Shown piece by piece: positions 56,912-64,000 of a DNA stretch of 64,000 bases. The DNA is taken from positions 1,727,760-1,791,759 of the forward strand of contig CM070727.1 in NCBI GenBank assembly GCA_036346275.1, given 5' to 3'. Below the pieces are notes generated by a model that was not told the origin of the DNA, searched no databases, and saw only the letters and a list, made by a program, of their open reading frames with translations. A program made the position numbers and the translations under genes. The DNA comes from Otatea glauca. Lineage: Eukaryota > Streptophyta > Magnoliopsida > Poales > Poaceae. Position 1 is the stretch's first letter. Each line of letters begins with the position of its first letter.

Positions 56912-58202
56912 CAAGGGCGGCGTGCGCGAGGGTTGGAGCAGCAGCTAGCAGCTGGAGCAGGCGATCGATCGATGATCCCTTTGCAGCAGGGCGTCCTCCT
57001 CCTCCTCCGACTTTGCCTTTGGCCAAAGACACCTTGCTCCTCCTGCCCCTCTTTCGGCACTGCTGCTGCCTTTACCTGCCACCGCACTTATAAGTAGGTT
57101 TTTCTCGTCGTCAGCTGGTGTAGTCTACATAGTCATCCCTCCCTCAAGATTTTGATCGATCGGATGGCCACCTTTAGCTCCTCTTTTCCAGATTCCCTCG
57201 GCCTCACAAGCTTGAGCCTAGCTTTTCCACGGGCTCCATCTCTGATCTCTCTCTCTCTCTCCAACCCCGGCCCCTAAATTGATCAAAATTTATGCGTGAC
57301 CGGCCTGACCTCCCTACTCCCTAACTGCAGTAAACCGCTGGGATAAGTATTGGCCTCTCTGGCTCTGTATCATCTGGAATATGAATGCTCTGTTCATGTC
57401 TTGGTTCATCGATGATAAACGATTCTATCTCTACAGTTAAAGAGCCTGTCTACTGTCTTACCTTTTGAGCTACGTACGCCCACTGTTTCTGTGTGTAGTT
57501 AAGTGTGGGAGCCCACCGTCCAAAATAAGGGTTTTTTTTAAACACAGGAATTTCATAGGAACATATATATACATTTCAAGTTGGAATAGTAAAAAATTCG
57601 TGCGTCCTAAACGGGTCCTAAAAGATCATAAAGATATCTGTGTCTATTGAAATTTGGATGCTTAAAGTTTATGAGCACTGATTTTTTTATTATTAGTAAA
57701 TAACTAGCATATTTACCAGCGCAGTTGCGTAGCTAGATATTATGATATAATTGTTTATGATATACAACTCTTCTTGCTATAATTGAGATACAATTGTATT
57801 TATTATATAACTCTAATATCTATATATGATTAATCTGTACCGTTATAATCTGGTCCTACATATAAGTGATGAGGATCTTCTCTTTTTCTCTCCGTTAACG
57901 TGAGAATTTCTATAATTTTTTAGGATTATTATGGGATTTTTTTGTCTAAAGAAGGAGATAACTTCAATACGACTGGTTGTGTGTCTCTGTCTATATGTGT
58001 GTGTGGAATCACAAAAGTGAGAAAGATGACGCAGGAGTTACAAATCTAAGGTCGACGTCAGAAACTGCGTCAAGGTTGGACGCAGCAGTGTACCACGTCC
58101 AGAGTAGACGCACTCAGGAAGACATCCATACATGGCTACGTACTACTAAACCCTAACTCTACAAATAAGATCGGAAGCCGAAACAACAATCAATCTCCTC
58201 AT
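56912..58202 (-). other. upstream region of the second NAC gene, with a possible Helitron end
   Basis: GATCGATCGATGATC at about 56961-56976, a CT run at about 57247-57262, and otherwise no assignable site. Near 57702-57737, the minus strand reads CTAGCTACGCAACTGCGC then GGTAAATATGCTAG followed by TT. This has the hairpin-plus-CTAG|T shape of a Helitron 3' end, but no element body is recognised. Confidence 0.3.
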
Positions 58203-58412
58203 GCAGTCCGCCTTCGTCAAGCGGCGAGGAGGCCAGCATCCTGGCGCCGATCTCGCGGCCGGCCATAAGTCTATGACGGGCTGACGGCCCAGGTTGCAGG
58301 GGCACGGTGAAGGCGGTGTGGATCGCGGGCACGACGTTCCTGGTGCTGCTCATCATCGACATGGACTTCGAGCAGCAGATCAACGACCTTGGGGTCCCGC
58401 CGGCCCCCCGCC
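58203..58412 (+). pseudogene. TOM9-like (plant TOM22) mitochondrial import receptor fragment, broken
   Basis: QSAFVKR at 58204-58224 and, in another frame from 58307, VKAVWIAGTTFLVLL then IIDMDFEQQINDL. These match the transmembrane and flanking segments of plant TOM9 proteins, where IAGTTFLVL, then a VPL-type segment, then MDxEQQ is conserved. Here the middle of the membrane segment is about three residues short. The acidic N-terminal half is absent and the upstream part is frameshifted. It could be a decayed retrocopy or transposon-captured fragment. Confidence 0.5.
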
Positions 58413-58527
58413 AACCCCCAAATAAACAAGGGATCCAAATTTATCTATCAGGTATTTCTGTCATGGTACTCATGGCTTTTGCTTGGTTGCCTGCCTCGGT
58501 AAGAATTTGATCTCTTCCTGTTTCTTT

Positions 58528-58758
58528 GGGTGTTTTGGTAGGGTTCTAGCTCTACCAGATCCGTAGATCTGGTGGAGCTGGGTATTTCTAGCTCCACCAG
58601 ATCCGTGGAGCTGGATCTGTGAGTATATTAAGAGTGTTTAGATTGATCATCTTTTCAAATTTTAGATCAAAAATATAAACTTAATTCACTTTATTTTAGC
58701 TTACAAATTTCAAATCTCAGGTGAAGCTGGGATCTGGAGCTCTACCAAACAGGCCCTT
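58528..58758. mobile_element. MITE-like element with inverted ends
   Basis: The left end GGGTGTTTTGGTAGGGTTCTAG and the right end, on the opposite strand, GGGCCTGTTTGGTAGAGCTCCAG are imperfect inverted repeats. The CTCCACCAGATCC word recurs inside. Flanks read TTT on both sides, too short and too AT-rich to count as proof. A superfamily cannot be fixed. Confidence 0.5.
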
Positions 58759-58974
58759 TGTATGGCTGCTGCTCCTGCTGCTTGATATGCTCGTATGGAA
58801 TGGAACTGTTTGAAGGTCTGGGCACTGTAGCTGCTACTGTTTGAAGGTCCAAATCGTTCCTTGCTTGATCGAACGGTGCTCAAGATCTTTAACCGTTTTA
58901 AGTTGTTTTCTTGCAAACTGCACATGAACTTTATCCACGCACGCCACACTCACGGACTACATGTACACACGCGT

Positions 58975-59560
58975 GTGTGCAGGGTTAACGATATCGTGAT
59001 TATCGGGTCGAATATCATTATAATCGACCGTATTGAGCCTGATGAGGACATCACTTCTATGGATGTAGCCACAACTGCAAATCCATCACCTACACATCAA
59101 TCGATCCCCGCTGCTGTAATACAAGGACCGATTACTCGAGCTCGCGCACGTCAACTCAATTATCAGTTGAATGCATTTCTCGGGCTTCATACGAATATTT
59201 TAATGGATGGAATGCTATTTAATTCTTGTGATGATGTCCTTTGCCTCAGGACCTTGAGTGAGGAACCAACCAAGATGAAGGATAGAAGAGAAGTGCACGA
59301 GTTGGGTTCAGATTCGACTCGTGACGAGCCGACTTGTTTCGGCCGCACCGACTGCATGCGGACTCCGTTTTGGGGGTTCTTGTACTTCACTGAAAGCCTA
59401 TCAAGTCTACTTTCAAACGGATCTAGAATCACATCCAAACTCCTTCTGAGTCATCAACGAGAATCGTCCAAACAAACAGCGCTATTTTTTCAGTCCGAAC
59501 TAAAAGTGGGCCTTTGGCCTTGTAACAAGGAAAGCCCACTTAAGGCGCACCTAGGTTCCT
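58975..59560 (+). pseudogene. LTR-retrotransposon polyprotein C-terminal tail (Ty3/gypsy-like)
   Basis: An open frame from 58975 to 59560 contains GPITRARARQLNYQLNAFLG. GPxTRARAxQL is a very common C-terminal tail motif of grass retrotransposon polyproteins annotated as Ty3/gypsy. No catalytic domain remains, so class assignment is moderate. It continues upstream in frame to 58861 without recognisable content. Confidence 0.55.
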
Positions 59561-59975
59561 AGATGCCTCTCCACAATATAAACACCGTACCAACGCCATT
59601 AGATGGCGGGTTTTCTTTAGATTAAAGATAGCGATCGCTACTTCTTTGTAATCGCGTGTTGGCTAAACCGCCCGAATTACTCGTCTTCGAAACCCTCTTT
59701 GTGATTCGATTGAACTCGTGGTTTCAATTCTAATTTCGATTGCTTGTTCATCTTGTTCTTGCGTGTTCTTCGATTGCTTGCGGGGACAAAGGCCTTCGTG
59801 GTCGTTGATCGTGCACCAGCAAGATCAATAACAACTTCGGGAGTCGGTGTAACGATTGCTAAGGCGCATCGTCTGGGGACGATGTAGTCGGATCGCCAAC
59901 GTCTTCTCCCTCCCAATTGAAACTATTCCCTCTCATCAAAAGGTCGGGACCTATCCTCCTATCAGAGCCTGCTCG
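59561..59975 (+). repeat. LTR-like sequence following the polyprotein tail
   Basis: Directly downstream of the tail, with a TATA-like ACAATATAAACACC near 59572-59585 and a T-rich interior. At the end comes CATCAAAAGGTCGGGACC followed by CCTATCAGAGCC. The last word resembles a tRNA-Met primer-binding site (TGGTATCAGAGC), which normally follows a 5' LTR. Boundaries are not defined and no second copy is in the window. Confidence 0.35.
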
Positions 59976-60933
59976 GCATTTGAAACCGGTCGGTAAACTG
60001 GTCCAATCGAAAAAATTCAAAAAAAGTTATGTTTTGTAAACCAGTCGAAAATCGCTGAAAATTGCTCAAAAAATTGTCCGCCAAAAGAGTTCAAGTGGCC
60101 AGTTGATTATCGAGGAATATCGATTGATTATTGGTGAAAATCGATTTTTTTTTCAAAAAGTTTGATTTTAAAACCCTTCGAATTTGACAATTTTCGACGA
60201 AAATCGGTACCAATCAAGGGGCGATTTTCAAATGTAAATCCTGCGTGTGTACCCCTACACACGTTAAAGAAGTAATCGGAGGCTTTACAATCTCTAAAGT
60301 GTGAAAATATGTGATACCACTTAATGTGCACGTGTGTACCCGTCATTCTGGTGATACGCACTGGATTCAGTCTCAAGGGTCAAACTCAGTCGGGCGTGCC
60401 GCTCTACGGCAGCCACAACCACCGAGCTACGGCTCAGTTCACATTTTTCAGAAGAGTTGTATAGCTCGTTTTGCACATTTCCTATAAATTTTCTATACCC
60501 AATGCTACTAGTAAGCAACCTCCTCTCCGGCTACTAGTTTGAGAGTTTCCTCGCACCGACGTCGACGGGAACATCTGGGCCAGTGAGTAGGTTAATATGA
60601 ACGTGACTACTGTGAATTTGTGATGTGTGTCAGTACTGCACCTCGCTCGGTAGCCTGCAACAGACTGCTGGTGCATGGGCCCTGGCGAGCAGTCCATCGA
60701 TTCAGAAATGAGCGGCCACCGCGGAAACCGGCCGACAGGGCGCAGGTACCGAAGCATGGATATGGGGTTGTACGTCTGCAGCTAGCCAGTGGGTATAGCA
60801 AATGGAAATTTACCCTCTTTTTGAATCATTGAATCGATCGCGACTGTTGTCCATGTACTTCTGATCTCTTCTTCCCTGTAATTTTCAAGCCCTCTTGATG
60901 ATCACATAGAATCAAACAGTTTCGAGTAAGTAC
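59976..60933. other. intergenic, no recognised content
   Basis: AT-rich sequence with GAAAATCG and CGATTGATTATTGG words to about 60350, then mixed composition. No gene, RNA or element end that I can support. Confidence 0.4.
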
Positions 60934-61140
60934 CACTACTACAGAATCAGTGATCTTTGTTGTCATATCACTGCCGATTCATCAAAAACCGACAGTAATA
61001 ATATTATCACAGTCGGTTTGGATGGAAAACCAGCAGTAACGGATTTTTGCTGATGAACCGGCAGTGATAAATCTTTATTACTGTCGGTTCGTGTCCGAAC
61101 CGACAGTAATACTATCACTGCCGATTTTTAGAAGAACCGA

Positions 61141-61880
61141 CAGTGCTGATATTTTTTGAAAAATCATAACTTTTTCATACAGAGTTGGATGGAGATAAAA
61201 TTTATATGAAAACTATAGCTCTCGACGAGATCTACACCTTTGTAGTTGACAACTTTTTCATTTGAAGTAATTTAAATATCCAAATAATGGTATCACTGCC
61301 GGTTGGCGGTTCGTATTTCCAACTGGCAGTAATAATGCTATCAACTATTTTTCGAAAAATCATAACTTTTTCATACGGAGTCGGATGGAGATAAAATTTA
61401 TATAAAAATTGTAGCACTCAACGAGATCTAGAACTTTGTAGTTGACAACTTTTCATTTGAATTAATTTAAATATCCAAATAATGGAATCACTGCCGGTTG
61501 GCGGTTCGTATTCCCAACCGGCAGTAATAATACTATCAACAATTTTCGAAAAATCATAACTTTTCCATACGGAGTCGGATGGAGATAAAATTTATAATAA
61601 AATTGTAGCTCTCGACGAGATCTAAAACTTTGTAGTTGACAACTTTTTCATTTGAAGTAATTTAAATATCCAAAATATGGTATCACTGCCGGTTGGCGGT
61701 TCGTATTTCCAACCGGCAGTAATAATACTATCAACCATTTTTCGAAAAAGCATAACTTCTTCATACGGAGTCGGATAGAGATAAAATTTATATGGAAATA
61801 GTAGCTCTCGACGAGATCTACAACTTTGTAGTTGACAATCTTTCTATTTGAGTTCGTTTAGATATCCAAATAATCATCAA
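61141..61880. repeat. 195-bp tandem array inside CACTA-like element X
   Basis: About four units, with GAAAAATCATAAC or GAAAAAGCATAAC at 61158, 61354, 61548 and 61744 (spacings 194-196). Each unit holds GGAGTCGGATGGAGATAAAA, a CTCGACGAGATCTA segment and GTAGTTGACAA. Most end in CACTGCCGGTTGGCGGTTCG followed by a GGCAGTAATAAT half of an inverted repeat. The array reappears inverted in element Y from about 63730. Confidence 0.9.
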
Positions 61881-61943
61881 AAATTTCGGAAACAAAGGAA
61901 CAAAAGAAAAATATATCCTATACTGGTTGAGGAATGAGTGATA

Positions 61944-61996
61944 GGTGAGATGGTAAGGTGGACTCGCGCGAGATAGTAGATCACGAGTTCGCGTCC
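61944..61996 (+). other. tRNA-like box pair (A box/B box) in element X
   Basis: GTGAGATGGTAAGG, then about 30 nt, then GATCACGAGTTCGCGTCC. In element Y the homologous sequence (63605-63658, minus strand) reads GAGTTCGAGACC, matching the pol III B-box pattern GTTCGANNC. No cloverleaf or intact tRNA can be folded by eye, so at most a tRNA-derived relic. Confidence 0.3.
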
Positions 61997-62097
61997 TAGC
62001 AACCGCACGCGCGCGTATTTCGCGCGAAAATTGCGTGACTTCTGACTTGCAGCGCGCAGTCGTGCGTAGAATACGGGTGGTCGGTTCGGATGCAAAT

Positions 62098-63230
62098 AAT
62101 TTTTTTTATTTTACAAGCTTGATAATAAGATGAAAATTTTATGGTACTATATATAGTAGTTTTGAATCGTTCATAAAAAATTTCAAAATAATTTAACTTT
62201 ATTTGTTATCTTTAAAAAATCAAAAACCGAATGAACATAATTGGGACAGTTACATTGTCAGAATTTTATAAATTTTCTTGAGTGTGATTATGATCTAAAA
62301 TTTTTGTGAGAGATTAATAATTGACTCAGTACCATTATATAATTTTTTAAAAAAATTTGAACTTTGTTTGTTTGATCAATCAAATCTATGTAAGCATTGA
62401 ACTTCGTTTGTTATAATATATTTCAAAAATCAAAAAGAAAAGAACATAAATGGTACTGTGCCTTATAAGAATTTTATAAATTCATTTGACTGTGATCATG
62501 ATTCAAAATTTTTATGAGATATTAAGAACTTCCTTATCACCATTCTGTAAAATTTTCAAAATTTTCAAAAAAAATTATTGCTAAAGCAAATCTATGTATT
62601 GATCATCACTTTTTTATCAGGACGTAGCACTGTCTAAATTTTTAAATATTATTTGAGAATGATCATCATCTAGAAATTTTAAAGAAACATTAATGTTACA
62701 TCAGAACCATCCACAGTTTGCCGATAAGCCTTTTAACAGGTCAGTAGTACTGTTCGACTTTTTAAAAATTCATACAGTTTGATCATCATTTGAAAATTTT
62801 ATTAGAGTATTAGAGATACATCATAACCATGCAAAAAAAATTCAGATGTTTATAATGTGGTTTGAACCATTTTTCATTCGGTTCAAAATTGCCGGTCAAT
62901 GTTTTATCAGGACAGTAGAAATGTTTGAATTTTTAAAATTCCAAAGACTTAAAAATAATCTGAAATTTTTATGGAAATATAATAAATTTGTCAGTACTCT
63001 CCAAAACAAATTTTAAAATTTTTCGACATTGTTTGACCCACTTTTTTCAGTTGCAAAAAGACCAAAATTTCGGTATTTTTTGGCGATTTTTCTTTCTCGG
63101 TACAAAACAAATCGGATTTGAATTTTTGTTTTTGAATTTCGGACGAGATTTGTCCAAAATACCTGAATTTCGCCGAAATTTTGGAATCCGGTCAGGGGCG
63201 GTATTTTATCCGAAAACAAAATTTGAATCT
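62098..63230 (+). repeat. AT-rich modular repeat, copy C
   Basis: Direct relative of 41698-42882. Examples are TGATCATCATTTGAAAATTTTATTAG with ACATCATAACCATGC at about 62780-62832, and GGTTTGAACCATTTTTCATTCGGTTC at about 62859-62884. Its right boundary is a segment rich in GAATTTCGG words (about 63060-63190). It lies between CACTA-like elements X and Y. Confidence 0.65.
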
Positions 63231-63341
63231 TTGGTCCAGAGAGCCCGGCAAGCAGGCGGCAAAGCCGTCGTCGTCCAGTCTGACGCGGCCACGCGGGGTT
63301 ACATTGGACGTCTCGTGGTTCGGCCCGATCGTCGCCGAGGA

Positions 63342-64000
63342 CACTACTACAGAACACTATATCACTGCCGAATTTTGGAACCGGCAGTGATTGATCGGCA
63401 GTGATAGTCGGACTGAACTGGCAGTGATGTTGGTGGTATCACTGTTGGTTTATATGCGAACCGGCAGTGATAGTCTGGTTCGTAAATCACTTGGTAAAAT
63501 CAAAAAAAATATTTGCATCCGGACCGACCACCCTGTATTCTACGCACGACCGCGCGTTGCAGGTCAGAAGTCACGCAATTTTCGCGCGAAATACGCGCGC
63601 GTGCGGTCTCGAACTCGTGATCTGCTGTCTCGCGCGAGCCCACCTTACCATCTCACCTATCACTCATTCCTCAACCAGTATAGGATATATTTTTCTTTTG
63701 TTGCTTTGACTCCGAAACTTTTGATGATTATTTGGATATCTAAATGAACTCAAAAGGAAAGATTGTCAATTACAAAGTTGTAGATCTCGTCGAGAGCTAC
63801 AATTTTCATATAAATTTTATCTCCATCCGACTCTGTATGAAAAAGTTATGATTTTTCGAAAAATGGTTGATAGCATTATTACTACCGGTTGGGAATACGA
63901 ACCGCCAACCGGCAGTGATACCATATTTTAGATATTTAAATTACTTAAAATGAAAAAGTTGTAAACTACAAAGTTTTAGATCTCGTCAAGAGCTACAAAT
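63342..64000 (-). mobile_element. CACTA-like element Y (runs off the window)
   Basis: Starts CACTACTACAGAACACTATATCACTGCC, followed by several CACTGCC/GGCAGTGA subterminal repeats. Then comes the segment GCATCCGGACCGACCACC onward that is the inverse of the end of element X. From about 63730 the 195-bp array is in inverse orientation. The far terminus is outside the window. Confidence 0.7.

Larger units (their letters stand above)
60934..62097 (+). mobile_element. CACTA-like element X (left end intact, right end missing)
   Basis: Begins CACTACTACAGAATCAG, of the CACTA terminal type. It continues with subterminal inverted copies of ACTGCCGGTT/AACCGGCAGT and then a 195-bp tandem array. The last part (about 61880-62097) is the inverse of 63500-63720 in element Y, showing that X and Y are opposite-oriented copies of one family. 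X loses its other terminus where the AT-rich repeat copy C starts. No transposase is seen, so it is non-autonomous. Confidence 0.7.

Noticed and set aside
58861..59562. 233-residue frame as a host gene
   Set aside because: It contains the GPITRARARQL tail of retrotransposon polyproteins and no host domain.
61141..61880. Regular 195-bp repeats considered as a CRISPR-like or centromeric satellite array
   Set aside because: Units abut without spacers and are tied to CACTA-like subterminal repeats; a plant nuclear context and only about four units fit a transposon-internal array.
1..64000. tRNA, rRNA and snRNA genes
   Set aside because: None could be recognised by eye; the only tRNA-like boxes are in the CACTA-like elements and do not form a tRNA.

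Overview
Nuclear DNA of a grass (Poaceae). The genes are intron-rich with plant GT-AG splicing, GC content is monocot-like and bimodal (one NAC gene and the histone H4 gene are very GC-rich, their neighbours are not), and the spaces between genes are full of grass-type transposable elements: Ty1/copia, Ty3/gypsy-like, hAT, CACTA, LINE, and Tourist and Stowaway MITEs. Nothing looks bacterial, viral or organellar.

Six host genes could be resolved exon by exon. They are quinolinate phosphoribosyltransferase (4610-8071, minus, NAD synthesis), a Nudix hydrolase of the NUDT23 type (17348-19788, plus), UDP-glucose pyrophosphorylase (26115-31433, minus, 21 exons), histone H4 (44069-44380, plus), and two tandem paralogous NAC transcription factors (47762-50027 and 55195-56911, both minus). 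A broken TOM9-like mitochondrial import receptor fragment lies at about 58.2-58.4 kb. The host genes are ordinary housekeeping and regulatory genes with no evident pathway in common, so their order is most useful for microsynteny.

Layout: 1-2267 truncated copia (copy 3, minus); 2553-3710 long-inverted-repeat element; 4.6-8.1 kb QPT; 8625-12965 copia copy 1; 13.6 kb hAT remnant; 14133-17125 hAT element with a perfect 8-bp target duplication, sitting in the promoter of NUDT23; 17.1-19.8 kb NUDT23; 22.6-26.0 kb dispersed repeats; 26.1-31.4 kb UGPase; 34166-40782 copia copy 2 with a perfect 5-bp target duplication; 41.7-43.3 kb AT-rich repeat and Tourist MITE; 43.8-44.4 kb histone H4; 45.0-46.2 kb inverted copy of the AT-rich repeat; 47.8-56.9 kb the NAC pair separated by a Helitron-like mosaic repeat; 58-60 kb TOM9 relic, MITE and Ty3-like tail; 60.9-64 kb two oppositely oriented CACTA-like elements flanking a third copy of the AT-rich repeat.

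The most interesting signal comes from comparing the three copia copies. Copy 2 keeps a leader, a separate gag reading frame and a roughly 175-bp spacer before pol; copy 3 keeps the end of that spacer. Copy 1 lacks leader, gag and spacer, and its junction falls exactly where a canonical intron would be removed: AAG|GTGAGA in copy 2 and a pyrimidine-rich stretch ending in CTAG in copy 3. Copy 1 has two LTRs and a near-perfect target duplication. It therefore looks like the integrated cDNA of a spliced transcript that places pol next to the 5' leader, suggesting pol expression by splicing.

A second family-wide signal is that many CAG and CTG trinucleotides of copies 1 and 3 read as CG or a similar shortened form in copy 2. 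That pattern, with homopolymer-length differences between its two LTRs, suggests assembly error at methylated CHG sites as much as biology.
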